A DNA stretch of 64,000 nucleotides from Peribolospora baueri. Lineage: Eukaryota > Basidiomycota > Peribolosporomycetes > Peribolosporales > Peribolosporaceae. The notes beneath the pieces are model-generated. The model did not search any database, was not told the DNA's origin, and saw nothing but the letters and a program-made list of their open reading frames with translations. Shown one piece after another: positions 11,972-25,332 of the stretch. Position 1 is the stretch's first letter; each line of letters starts with the position of its first letter. Location: NCBI GenBank assembly GCA_029717555.1, contig JAMDHS010000006.1, positions 186,001-250,000 on the forward strand, given 5' to 3'. The position numbers and the translations under genes were made by a program.

Positions 11972-12535
11972 ACGGTCAACGAGCATAGGCACATAGAGGA
12001 CTTCTTTTCTTGCCTAGGAACAAAACGCTTCACCGCTGGGGCGATTGAAAGAATGGCTAGTTGGAGCGTTCGCCGAGTCATCCCGAACATGACCTGCCAG
12101 ACGTTGCAGTGCGACCGAGACGAGAACGACCGAGTTGGGATCCGATCGGCACGCAGATGAAAATTTCTCTTTGCGCGGGATAGGATCGCTCAAACAGCTC
12201 CAGGCGCAGCAGTCCGCGGGCCCGCGTCGACACGATGCGAAACGTCATTTCTCCATGGTGAGCGCTAATTCGTTCCGTTGTCTTTACGGTACATGGCGGA
12301 CATGGGGCGAGAAGAAAGGCGCTCCGAATAAATATGGCGCCCGAAAGGCGAACGAAAACGAAGAGGACATCGTGGGGCATTGTCCGTCATGAGCTTGCAG
12401 ACGGCAAGGGGAAGAGGGGGTAGCGGAGAAGGGAAGCAGAAGGCGACGGAAAGGAGAGCGCTTGCATTATAGCTTGGATAAAGGAGACGCGGTCGGATAC
12501 TTGATTGACGCCTTCCCGGCGCCACAAGGCGTTGC
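11972..12535. other. Intergenic, convergent 3' ends of TIM10 and protease gene
   Basis: This 564-base stretch holds the 3' flanks of two convergent genes. I see no gene, RNA or repeat in it. Confidence 0.5.
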
Positions 12536-15298
12536 TTAGTCGGTAGCCGCGACGAAACCGACCCTGTTCTGGGTGAAGTCGAAGCCTGACGGAGCACAAA
12601 CAGCAAAAGATCGATGAGCGTTGAGCGGTTGCGGACGCAGGCCAGAGGAGGAGGCGGTCAAGTCAATCTGCAGCGGCGCGAGTCACTCACCGGCGTAGAC
12701 GTCTGGGAAAGAAAGGCAAGTGTGATGAAAGCCGAGAGTAAAAGCGAACCGTGCGTGTCAATACGTATACACAGGGGGCGAAAAATCTCCGATGAAAGTG
12801 TGCTACAAGCCCTTCCTGCCCCGCGCAGAAAACTGTAGTATTTTGACCAGGAGGCACGCTTCAAGCATCTCTCCTTCCACTCACTCTGAAGGAAAACGTC
12901 ACCGACGATCCAAGAGTTCGCACCGACGCCGACTTCGGCGCCGAACAGGCCCGAGACGCATTGGTTGCTGCCGAAGAGGTTTCCAAGCAAGACTTGGTCG
13001 GCGGAACCGAGGTTGAAGGCGGTGTTGGAGATGGGGAATTCCTTGCCGCCGAAGTTGAAGGAGAAGCCAGGGTCCGCGTCACAGGGGCTATTTGTTGCGG
13101 GGATAAAAGGGGAGAAGGCGTCAATAGGGAAGAAGGAAGAACGAAGAAGCGCTGAAACTTTCTCCGCAATCCATATCTACTCACAAAAGGCAGAGGATCT
13201 CCGGGCTGGTGCTGACTTGGGTGTAAGGCGTGAAGCCGAGAGCGAGGCAGGTCTCTACGGCGGAAATGGGAGGCGCGAGGACGACGGTGGTACCGGTGTC
13301 GATGATGGCGCTGATCGCCGGCTGGGAAGTGCCCTTGGCCACGGGAGCTGCTCGGACGCATCACCAGAGAGGGAGGGCAAATCAAATCAATATGCTCCGA
13401 AGCGCTCGAGCGAGCACGAGAGGAAAAGAAGGGGCGTTGACGAGCCCGGGCTCACTGCCAGAGACGGTCCAGTAGGCCTGATCGGTCACGGGCGTGTAGG
13501 TGAGCGAGCCGTACTTGCCGTTGATAAAGCCGAGGTCCATCGCGGCATTGCCGTCGCGGGCGAGACGGAAGCCGAACTTGCACGAGTCTGGGTATCCAGG
13601 CAGCGGGCGGAATGGTAAAGGGAAACGGCAGCGACGGGCAGAGATGAGAAGGAGGACGAGGCTAGCGCGCTTTTTTTTTCACTCCCACTCTGGGGCTCAC
13701 CGACGACGCCCTCGTTGCAGAGGTTGTTGAAGAAGGGGGGCGCGTTAATGGTAGAGATGCTGGGGTAAGCCATACCAGCTGGGGACGACCGGATTAGGGA
13801 AGCAAGCCGAAAGGGCGTTCCGTCAGCTTGGGGCGGTCTGAGTGGCGACGACCTCTGGACCGAGGTGGTTGGCCAAACGAGCTGAACTCACCGATGCCGT
13901 CAGCGACACCATCGAGGGTGCTCGACTCGGTCGTGGCGTCGCCAACGCTCGTGTTCTTGCCCATCAAACCGCCAACTTCGATCGTGTCAAAGTAGACGGG
14001 GCCCGAGGCGCTGTGCATTCGAAGACAGGCAGGAGAGGAACAAAAGGCCGTCAGCCGGATGGCCCATGCTGATCCTTACAGGCCGTGAGAGCGGAACGGC
14101 GCGAGGCGTTCAAAACAAGAAACGGGAGAAAAACAAACGCTCACGTCGAACCGTCGCCGTACGAGATGGAGAAATTCTGCTCGCCGAAGGAAAGCCGATA
14201 AACATGCCGAGATAAGCTGGCGAACCAATCTGTGAGGTAGATCGCTTCCATGTTGAAATAAAATTTGTGAGCCTTCGCGTGCCGCTCACCGCGTTCGACT
14301 TGACGGCGGAGGACGACTTGGTGGGCTGGTACTTGGAGCCATCGATCTATGAAGAATGGCAAGTGTGCATTAAGACGACATTGAGTGACAGAGAGAGGAA
14401 GAACGAATGTCAGGAGAGCGAAATCGCTGGAAGGGAATGTGGAACAAATCGCAACTCACGTAGAGGTTCGAGCTACCAGTGTCAAAGTCAAGAGTAAAGC
14501 TGGAGAGAAGGGAAAGGTGCGGCCGAGGGAAATGAGTACGGGTTAGTGGAGAGATTGATTTTGAAAGCTATCGTTCGGACGGGCACGCTCACGTTTGGGC
14601 CGGGGTACCGACGGACATGGAGCCCGTCCAGAGGGACTGTGCAGGCGCGCGGAAAGTGGTAAAGCGGAATTAGAGAGGAAAAAAGTGGGGTCAGGTCCAA
14701 TCCCAGGAGTCCTCAAACTGAAGCCGGACAAGGACGAAGGAGATTTCGCGCGCTGGACGCTGGTCAACGCATGGATGACGACTGGGGCGGTCATGTATGT
14801 ATGTGGTCCGTGCGGCGCGACGTGATCGGCGTGCGAAGTCCGTATGTAGGCGCAAGAACCTCCATCCTTATCGCAGCCCCAGCTCCTGGCATGTTCGCCG
14901 CGCTGGACCGCTCTCAGGAGGCTCACCTGGTTCAACTTGTCCGCCAGGGTCACACTCCCAGTGGACCTCTTGAGGACGGGCAGCTTGTCCAGCATCTCCC
15001 TCTCGGCCACGCTCGCGTCCCTCTTGCCCGACCCGCCGTTGGGCAGGAGGGCGGTGTGTCCGGCGGCCTTGTAAGCCTTCAGGGTGGCAGCGTACCTGTT
15101 CTTCACGCGGTTGATCTCCGAGCTGATGGCCTCGCTCGTCACGTTGAGCGTGGGCGCAGAGGAGAGGAGGCCGCCGTTACGCGACAGAGGGATGCTCAGG
15201 CCGCGACGACCGGCGGGCTTCTCGCCCGGAGGGGCTGCGCAGACAAGCGAGGTAGATGCCAAGAGGGCGAGGACGAAGGAGGGCGTGAGGGACATCAT
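12536..15298 (-). CDS. Secreted pepsin-type aspartic protease (A1 family)
   Basis: About twelve exons. Exon 1 (from ATG 15298; a second ATG follows at once) encodes a signal peptide (FVLALLASTSLVCA) and a propeptide with dibasic sites (GKRDAS, LKRSTG) for Kex2-like processing. Later exons carry both catalytic motifs: FTLDFDTGSSNLY near 14450-14490, and AIIDTGTTVVLAP near 13290-13320. ISYGDGS, GMAYPSISTINAPPFFN, and the C-terminal IVGDVFLQNVYAGFDFTQNRVGF complete the fold. The enzyme should be an extracellular or vacuolar endopeptidase, active at low pH once matured. The penultimate exon is a 12-base micro-exon (12702-12691) needed to make NVYA. Length is near 480 residues. The number of introns is high for the window. 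Function is secure at family level; the substrate is unknown. Confidence 0.9.
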
Positions 15299-18200
15299 AG
15301 CTGCTGCGTGCGATCTACCGTTGAGAGAAGGAAGGGACGAGGGTTGGGGGATAGGAGGAAGGGACGGTGGGGGAAAAGGGAGGGAATGAGGGGAGGGGAG
15401 AAGACGTGTACAGAGAGAGGACGAGAGGAAGTGACGGCTTCAGAGAGGGCGAAAGAGATGAAGTTTGGTCGGGTGGAGCACCTGTTGGAGCAGGGAGAGA
15501 ACATGACGTGGACTACACTCGTCCTATAAACTCCGGGAGAGGAAGCCAGTGAGGTCAACCATGGCGGCGGCGACGAGGATGAGCAAGTCTTGGCACATAG
15601 AAGCGCCCCGTGGTCGGTGCGGATTGGAGGGGGTGAAGGATGCAGGTGCGCGGCGACCGCCGTTTAGCGTGAATGTCGGAGGTGTGAGTTTAGTAAAGAA
15701 AGTTGCATGGTCCTGTCTGTCTCCTACGTTACCGTAACGGTAGTTGAGTGGGTCTGCCTGCGCTGCAGATGTGCCGGCTCTAGACGCTAGACGGGACGGT
15801 CTTGTTTCGCTATGAAGACTATCGGCAAGATAGCTCAAAATATGGTCCGGGGGCGTATGGTTTGAACCGCCTGGGCGAGCCGTCAACGGCGTTCTTTCCA
15901 TCTCTCAGAATGCTGCTGAGGTTGCGCCGCGCCTAGGATGGCCCCGATACGCACGTAGGATGGGCGCAGGCAGAGGCTCCGATCTGCAGTAGTGGGTAAG
16001 TGAGTAGCAGAATGTGCCAAGCGCAGCCAGCTTCTCAGGGAGCGGCGCATGTCCATGCCGAGGTGGGAAGGAAAGGTGAGCAGCTATGAACGCGGAAGGA
16101 CTACGAGCCGGGTGTAAGCAGGCAGAGAGCTAGCAAGCTTAGCATCCGACTGCAGCGCCCTTCTGCCGCCCGAGCTCTTTGAGTCCGTCCACAGTGCCCG
16201 TGGAAAGGTCGGCTTCGGAGCGACTGTGGGGAAAGGCGTCGCACATACGCGACAGTACGCGAGGGCTGCCATTGACATCGGCAAGCGGTCCCCGTCGATC
16301 AGCTCCAGCTGAGTGCGAAAGAGAAAGAAAACGACGGTCCCATCGGGTCATCGTTATCAGCGCGTCGCGACCTGCAAGCACACGCAAGATCGGATGTACG
16401 GTCACTGATAGTTGGTGAGCCGAGACTCGCACACAGCCGCCGGTTCCTTTGCTTGTTGCCTTCACGCCGCTCCGCTCCGTAAGCGAGCGGAAGGGGTACC
16501 ATGTGTGTGTGTGCGCGTGTGTGTGTGTATGTGTGCGAGTTGACAGAGATCGATTTGCATCCATGCCCTCATGCGGTTCTTCCAGTATCCATCCGTCTTG
16601 CCGGCGCCCAAGGACGGACTGCTTCTTTGGCTGACGTACACTAGCTACGGACATGCGCGACAAAGAACGTCCAAAAGCGTCGAGGAAACGATCGCAGGGG
16701 AGCATCCGAGTTCTCGGGATCCTGTTTCGTCAGAGAATAATGGAATGGACGGAGATAGCTGAGGACGTCCCAGTGCATCTTGGCAAAGTCAGTCGAGCAG
16801 ATGATGCCGTCGTTTATTTCAAGCGTCACATCTCGTCGAGACGCGCTGCCATCCACGGCTGGGCCCGCTTGGCCTGCCGACCGACTTGGCGCTTTCACTA
16901 GTCCTGCCTTACGAACATGAATATGTATATGCAAGCAGGACACCGGTCCCTATACCTACAGCATGTACAGGAGGTCGCCCATGCCAAGGAGGGCGCGTCA
17001 GCTTCAGGTGAAACAGGCAGTCCTGCGCAAAGCGCCGCCAAATGTGGGGACCAGGGACGCTAAGCCGGTGGAAGGAAACCAAATCAGTTGTAGGCCGCCG
17101 CCCGAGGATGAATGGCATTTCACGTTCTTCGACCCGTCAACCAGAGTCCCCGCCAAGCTAAACAGAGCTATTCTCGCTCTGGCTAATAAGACTTGGAGAA
17201 CAGTCACCTAGCAGAAGACGTCAAATTGAGAAGCGGTCGGCCAAATGAGGCAGTGTCGTGGGTCGACGGCTTTCACAACATTAGCTGGCTTGCTCCGAGA
17301 GAGGACGAGTTGCGGGGTACAACACAAGGTAGTCCAACGGCGGACTGGCTCTGATTAAAGGACCTGCGTTGGCCAACTATGTACCAGCTAGCGCTCGAGA
17401 GCTTGCAGCCCGCGCGCGCGACTATGTACAGAAAGAAAGCCAAAGACGATTCTTGTGCGCTATCGCAGGCCGAGACGACCTATGACCGACTTGGTCAGTT
17501 TCCCACACGGATACTGAAAGGAGCGGCGTACGGTGAAACAGCCAGTTTTTTTTCACCGACGGCCGACCTCCTTGGAAGCTTCTTCATTAAGAGGTGTGCG
17601 AGAACAAAACCGAAGGTGGTTCAACAGGGCAAGAAAGCTGAACGCCACCGGGACCTGGTCTACAGGCCGGTGTTTGGTCAGTTTGGGGGGGGCTTGTGAG
17701 CAATGGGACGTCCAGAAAGGCATCGGCTGTGGTCGAAGCTCGAGCGCAGGTCGCTGAGCGTCACTGAGTCCATGAGTCGCTTCATGAGTGAGCTGGTGCC
17801 CGCCGAGCAACAGGCCTTTGGATCACAGTAGCAGCAAGAGCAGCAGCAGCGGCCTCCTCATCCCGCCCAACCCCTGAAAGCGGCCCATCCATCGCTCTGC
17901 AGTAAAGTAAACTGGACAGGGATATCTCAGGCCTGTCCGTGTAGAGCCATGGCGCTCCTAGCGCAATGTGTGCCCCAACGTTGAATGCTTCGGGGCCGAG
18001 ATCGACTTGCGCGTGGGTCAAGGAACTGATCGCGTTCGCCAGGGGCGAAACACGGAGTAGGGTTATCGCGGCGACTGCGGCGTCCGATCAGAGAACGACC
18101 GTCGACGTTTGAATCGGTGGACGGCCGAAGATTGCAAGATTTTAATTTGATTTCAGATCCGGCGTCCAACGCTCTTTCTTCTTCCCACCGACACATTTTC

Positions 18201-18335
18201 CAGACGACGTCAAACGACGAAGAGGACGGCGGCGGCGGCGACGAAGATTGTTACTTATCCTTCCTCTCGGCCGCCCAGCAAACGTCTTTTGGCCAGAAGT
18301 GCCCGCTGCTTGCCCGATCTTCAAACGAGCCGGCA
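15299..18335. other. 3-kb stretch without a recognisable gene
   Basis: No reading frame here resembles a known protein, and none joins to another by plausible introns. It contains a TG-rich microsatellite (16502-16537) and, at its right end, a frame open upstream of HAP5 with no earlier ATG. It must hold the protease promoter on the left and the HAP5 promoter and leader on the right. A tRNA-like B box near 15853 has no matching tRNA fold. Confidence 0.5.
16502..16537. repeat. TG dinucleotide microsatellite
   Basis: About 18 TG/CG steps, with a few CG and TA interruptions, in the gene-free region between the protease gene and HAP5. Confidence 0.9.
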
Positions 18336-20309
18336 ATGGCCTCCTCGTCTCGCCAGACCTTCGACTCGCTCTCTCAGGCTGGGCCTTTCGACACAGACGC
18401 CTTCGCCCGTCCGTTCGACCTGCCGCCGAGCGGCCCTTCCTCCCCTCTTCGCAGCGCCGCGGCGACCCTGGGTCACGCCTCCGCCTCGTCCCCTTCGGCT
18501 TTCTCCGTTGCCCAACCCACGACTTTCTTGCCACAGGCACAAGCTGGCGAGCCATCCTCCCCTATCTCGGGAGGCCAGTTCCACGCGATCACCGACGCCG
18601 ATCCCCCGCTGGAGCCAGTGTCGGAACCCAAGCTTACACCATCGACCACCCTTCATGGCTTCCTCGAGCAGTTCTGGACCTACAACACGTACCAGGCCGA
18701 GCATGAGGCAACGGATTTCAAGCACGGGCAGCAGTTGCCTTTGGCGAGGATCAAGAAGGTCATGAAAAGCGATGGCGAGGTCAAGGTGCGCGATTCTTTT
18801 TCCGCTTCGATCGTGTCCGCTTCTCCAACCTCGTTCCCTTTGTCTCCCTTTCCTTCCTCTGCCTGCCTTCCTTTCACCGCATCTCGCAGATGATCTCCGC
18901 AGAGGCACCGATCCTCTTCGCCAGAGCATGCGAGAGTGAGTCATACGCCCAATATCCCTTTGTCTTCATCCCTATCCCGCTATCCCGCTTTTTTGTTTGC
19001 CTCACACGTCCCTTTCCCTCGCTCAGTCTTCATCCGCGAACTAACTTCAAGGGCCTACCTGCTAGCCGAGTCGCACAAACGACGCACCATCCAGCGGTCC
19101 GACGTTGCGCAGGCGGTTGGAGGCTCGGACATGTTTGACTTCCTCATCGATCTCATCCCGCGCGAGGAATCTCGGCCCGGAGGAGGTAGGAGGGCAGCAG
19201 TGACGGATTCGAGGGGCTATTATGCCGATGGTGCTGCGAAGGGCGGTGGTGGAGTGCCCAATGGTCGTGTTACAAGGTACGATCCGACAGGAGGCGAAGT
19301 TCAGCCCTCTGGGAGCAAACGGAAAGGCAAAGGTCGAGCAACGGGCGGATCGGTCAGCAGTGGTAGCGCCAGTCGCGGAAGCAGCGAGGGCCGGGCAGCG
19401 GAGAAAAGCAGGGTGGGAGCGCCCTTGCAGGATCGCTTCGGCGCAGGGCAGAATGACATGGGCGCTTTGGCCGGATACGCCGACTTCACTGGCGCCCCGG
19501 CCGGGGCTGGACCGGGGGGGCAGCTGGACTCTTCCGGCCCGAGAGCATTCGACGCCTTCGCGAACGAGTTGCACCAACGAAACTCTAGCGTTGACTCCAG
19601 CGTCTCCGGGCACCTTCCACCGTCGGCAATGACCCTCGACCCTAACGTTCCTTCTCTCCATCGGCATGGCCACCCGCCGCGGCCGCCGGCGAGTTTCTGT
19701 CCGCCCGGCGACCCGAGCTTCCCACATCGTCTCGACCGCATGGCGGCCGAAGATCTGACGGAGCGATTGGCGCAGGCGGGCGAGCCTTCTCCCTTCTACG
19801 GGGCAGGCGAGCGGGGAAGCGCCGGCGGGGCTCCCTCGTCCGGGTATGCCGCTTCGAGGACCGGCAGCGGAGGGGGGGGAGGGAGCGGACCAGGGTCCAT
19901 CTCCGACGCCGGCTCGTTCTACGGCAGTTCCGTCTCCGCCGGTCATGGATCCGGACCTGCCCCCGCTGGGCCGGGAGGGCCTCCGACGGACGCAGAAGCG
20001 GCAGCAATGGTGTACTTCTCGAGCGGGCAAGACCCGTCGGCGTACGGCGGCGACGTGGAGGGGATTGGCGACCTGGGCGAGCTTGGCATGGGCATGCACG
20101 ACGGGCTGAGCTGGGAGCAGTATACACATCAACCCACCACCTCGTCCATCGTCAGCGGAGGGACAGGCGCGGCGACGGCAGACTCAGCGGCCCAGTTCTT
20201 CCACCATCCTGAGGTGGGAGGGCAGGTGCCACATCATCGTCATCACATGAGCTCGGCGCACGATGATCCTCTCACCGGAGGGGCAGTGGAGGGAGGTGCA
20301 GGGCCGTGA
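18336..20309 (+). CDS. HAP5: Hap5/NF-YC subunit of the CCAAT-binding complex
   Basis: Three exons (18336-18785, 18890-18935, 19027-20309) encode about 592 residues. The core begins with the fungal-specific segment LEQFWTYNTYQAEHE (near residue 110), then the NF-YC histone fold: LPLARIKKVMKSDGEVK, MISAEAPILFARACEIFIREL, SRAYLLAESHKRRTIQRSDVAQAV and DMFDFLIDLIPRE. It pairs with Hap3/NF-YB and binds CCAAT with Hap2/NF-YA; the preceding segment is the Hap4-type activator contact in fungi. The frame is open back to 18117, but the first in-frame ATG is 18336, so that start is used. About 390 residues of Gly/Ser/Pro/His-rich tail follow the core, much longer than the minimal protein. It converges on DPM1. 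Confidence 0.94.
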
Positions 20310-21555
20310 GATCGCCAATCGCCGGTCCTCGTTTCCAGTCGTTGCCCCGAAGAGGAGAGGAAGGAAGGAAACAGAAAATGAGAGGGCAAAGGGAGATCGA
20401 AGCCGCTGGACGGACGCTCGTCCTCGCTTTTCCGTCCGTCCGTCCGTCGATTTGGCCTTCGGAGATAGAGGTGGAAAGGACGGGGACGAGGTAGAAGCAT
20501 ACTTCCTATTGCGGGGTGCCGGTCCGTGTGTTCCGCGTCGAGATACAGGACATACACCTCGATATGAATTCTGTCCATGGATGCACGCAGGGCTTGTACT
20601 TTGCGGGGCGGCGGAGAAACCCGACCAGCAAGCGGCGGCGCAGCAAGTGGTCAACAGCCACGCCAGCAACGTGAACACGAACGTGGGCCACCTCGCGGGT
20701 ATTCGTATGTCGAATAACGACAAGCAACCCCACGTCATGGGTTGGGCCAGGACCGACAAGGGCTCGCTGCTTTCACAGACGATAGACGAGGGGATGTTCC
20801 CTAAGCACTCGTGTACCTCGCCCCAGGCCAGACGAGGACGGACGCTAGCGGCGGAAAGACGTGGACCGAGGGCACGCACGTACGGCTGGCCACGTCGTCC
20901 CGAGCGATTGGTCTTTGGCGAAATGCTATTTCCTAAGTTGATGCGTGACCCCTCCCTCCGCCTTCTTTGTTTATGCGGTTGGACGATCGGGCGACGCTCG
21001 CGTTGTATTTCGATAGAGACGTTGACTTGTGCAAACTGCAACAAAGGAAAAAGTGCGAAGGGACGGGCACTGAAGCCGTACCAGAATTGCCATCAAGTGT
21101 CCTACGTATGAGTGGGTGGCAGGGACGTCGGTCCATCCCTCCCGCCTTCTCTTCAACGCATTCGAGTAGGGCATGGGCGTCTTTCCTCTCTTCCTGCTCT
21201 CTATGCACGCACTCCGGAACACGCCGCCGCCGTTCAGACAGGACATGTAATTCGTAGCCGAAATTGGCGCGCTTCGCTCGCTCCCTCATCTGCCCTCGCT
21301 CTCTTTCCTTCCTTCGCTGGAGGAAGCGTCGGATCGAGCGGAGAAACCGGCTCGCCTGACGGAAGAGAACAAGATCGGGTAAAAAAAGTCCTAGAATCGG
21401 ATCAACCGCCGAAACGTCGCGGGGTGTATAAAGGCTCGAGGACGCCGGTGGTAATAATCATACAAGCCAAACCAAGAAACCCCTTTTTCCTCCTTTCACC
21501 ATGCGAACCCGGCCTAGAGATGCTTCGGCTCTCGCCTTGAACGGCCGGCGTCGAG
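20310..21555. other. Intergenic, convergent 3' ends of HAP5 and DPM1
   Basis: These 1246 bases contain two long opposite reading frames (20263-21111 plus; 20184-21044 minus) with no recognisable similarity and no splice support. Four TCCG units lie at 20431-20446. Nothing else is seen. Confidence 0.5.
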
Positions 21556-22936
<1,381 letters not shown>

Positions 22937-23069
22937 TCATCGGTCCTACCAGTGGACATGGTCGAGGAGCTCTAGCGAAGGGACGATAGGGTTCGTCTCT
23001 GAGAACAGGAATCATCCAGTAGTACACTTATAAAGTACAAAGAAGGGATGTCCGAAACACTCGCGAACA

Positions 23070-25142
23070 TCACCCCTCCCCCGCCTCCGCCTCCGCCTTC
23101 GCTTCCGCCTCCGCCTCCTTATCCGCCCTCACGAAATCGCGCAACCTGGAAACGACTTTGACGACGTTTTGCCTATACTTTGCTGAAGCGGGTATGACCT
23201 CTAGTGGCGAAATGGGCGGTTCATCGCCGTTCCGCATCGCCAGCTCCACGTCTGCGTCGTACATCTCTTGGACGTACGCTTCGAGCCTCGCGAGCTTCTC
23301 TCGCGCCTCGGCTCTCTTCCGTCTTCGCGTTCCTTCCCTTCCCTCGGCCAGATTTGTCGAAGTAGGAGGGTCAAGAAGGTCGGCCTTGTTCGCCACCACA
23401 ATGCGCGCCTTGGCGCTAAGACCGACTTGGTACTCCTCGAGCTCGTTCCGCAGAGTCCGGAGAGCCTCCCATGGTTCCGGTTCGGAAAAGTCGAGCACGT
23501 AGACGAGCACTCTACATCGCTCAATGTGGCGGAGAAAGGCATGGCCCAACCCAATATTTTGAGAGGCTTGAGGAAGCAGACCCGGGTTGTCGGAGATGGT
23601 GAGACGGAAGAAAGAGTTGTCCGGCTGGTCTGATCGTTGTCTCCGAAGGGAAGAGGAAGAGAAGATCCCCGCGTTCTCTTGCTCCTTCAAAATTTGCTCC
23701 TCCTCCCGCGTTTCCAAAATGGGCTCCTTCCCTGTCGCGCCCAGACTGCCGTCCTCGCCTACCTCTACCAGGCCCACTTGAGGATTGAGTGTGGTGAAAG
23801 CGTATCCAGCCACCTCGGCACGGACGTTGCTGACGCTCCTCAACAAAGTGGTTTTGCCCACGTTGGGGAAACCAACAAGGCCGACGTCCGCCAGACTCTT
23901 GAGCTCGAGTTTGAGGCGCAAAAGTGTTCCCGGCTGGCCTCGAGTGGCGTACTTGGGTGTGCGAGCGTTGGCGGCGACGAAGAACGGATTACCGAGCCCG
24001 CCTTGGCCGCCTGTCGCAAGAAGGATGGGAGAATCGATGGGTGTGGGCACGGACAAGTCCATATCGACCACTGGCGTGGCTTGGTGCAACGCGGCCCTCT
24101 TGGCCGCATGTCGACGCTCGCGCAGGAGGGCCATCTCAGCCGCCTTGAATGCCTCGGACTCTTCGTTCTCCTCTTCGAAGCGCGGGTAGTGCACCCAAAG
24201 CTTGTCCCTCCGTCTTCGCGCCGCTTCTTCATCCCCACGCAACAGGGCCTGCTCGTCCATCTCCTCTTCGTCCACCTCCCCTGCACTCCACTCATCTATC
24301 TGCAATCGTCCTCCATCGCGCTCCACCTCCTTCACTACCGTCCCAACAGGCACGCGCAGTATCAAATCCTCCCCTTTCCGTCCGTGCATCCACGTCCCTC
24401 TCCCGCTCCCACCCGCTGGGGCAGACACCTTGCGCGAAATGCCCGACAGTGAGGTTACGTTGGGGTCCGCGACGATGTACACCGAACCTCCTAGCCCGCC
24501 ATTGCCCCCGGACGGTGGACCGCGGGGCACAAACTTTTCCCGATGGAAAGCAACGCAGCCGTCACCGCCTTTTCCACCCTTAACTGTGACAGTGAGCTCG
24601 TCGACGAAGTTCGATCCCTATAGAACGATCAAGGGACAACACCGGAGTGACGAGATAAAAGGGTCAGCCGCTGACGTGAATGTGTCAAAGACAAGGCAAA
24701 CTGAAGGAGAACACGGTTGGCACCGCCGGCGCCCAAACCACAGAGCACATTTCTCGTCCTGCGGCGTCCTTCTACCCACCCTCTGTCGCCTCTTCCAGTC
24801 CGCCTTCCTCCGTCTCCTCGCAAGTTCAGCGGCGAGCCTCGGATCGAGCGGCGCGGCGTCCTGGGCCGGCGACAAGCCCACCTCTGAAGTTCTAGCCAGG
24901 GCAAAAGAGGAGAAGGCCGCCACAGTCCCTGGCTCCGACGCTCCCCGTCTTCGACGAGTCTTGGGCGCTCGAATCCCGTTCGTGCTGCCGCCGAGGAGGT
25001 CAGGAAAGGTGTTGATGTGACAGATCTCGCATGACAAACTCTTCGTCGTTTTCCTGCGCACACAAGCGCTTGTGGTGAGAGGGTAGGAGAAAAGGTTGGA
25101 GGTCCTTCGGGAAGAGGAGGTAAAGAAGAGGGAGCGGAGCAT
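23070..25142 (-). CDS. MTG2: Mitochondrial Obg-family GTPase (Mtg2)
   Basis: Two exons (25142-24780 and 24617-23070) give about 636 residues. The N-terminus MLRSLFFTSSSRRTSNLF is basic and suits mitochondrial import. The Obg glycine-rich domain begins at GSNFVDELTVTVKGGKGGDG and continues HREKFVPRGPPSGGNGG. The G domain has GFPNVGKTTL (G1, near residue 365), DNPGL (G3) and NKADL (G4). Mtg2 assists assembly of the large mitochondrial ribosomal subunit. Acidic inserts lie between the Obg fold and the G domain. The C-terminus is a Glu-Ala dipeptide repeat (23078-23125). I placed the donor at GTGGGT (24779), which joins in phase; a longer exon reading through it enters unrelated sequence. It is 190 bases from the divergent RRP46. 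Confidence 0.92.
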
Positions 25143-25332
25143 GTTTGCCCCTCTTTGGTGAGTGCGTAGAGATCAGAGAAGCAACAAGGAGTGATCGGCG
25201 GAAAGATTTCGATCTTCTCGCTGCGGCTGCTGTCGCGGTGGACTGTTTAGTCGCTCATCTGGACAGCAGCAGTCTGACGACTTCGACCAACCAGATCCAG
25301 TCAGCAGGAAGATAGACCGCCGCCTCTCTGCC
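25143..25332. promoter_or_regulatory. Short divergent promoter, MTG2 / RRP46
   Basis: Only 190 bases lie between the two opposed start codons, so both promoters overlap or are shared. Confidence 0.55.

Noticed and set aside
15840-15940. Minus-strand GGTTCAAACC resembling a tRNA B box
   Set aside because: No A box at the right distance and no acceptor or anticodon stem can be drawn around it.
16502-16537. TG repeat as an internal telomere-like tract
   Set aside because: It is a simple dinucleotide run with CG interruptions, not a fungal telomere unit.
18117-18335. HAP5 start at 18117
   Set aside because: The codon there is GTG; the first in-frame ATG is 18336.
20184-21111. Two long opposing reading frames of over 280 codons between HAP5 and DPM1
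   Set aside because: Neither has recognisable motifs, and in GC-rich DNA long chance frames are expected. They lie where two 3' flanks meet.
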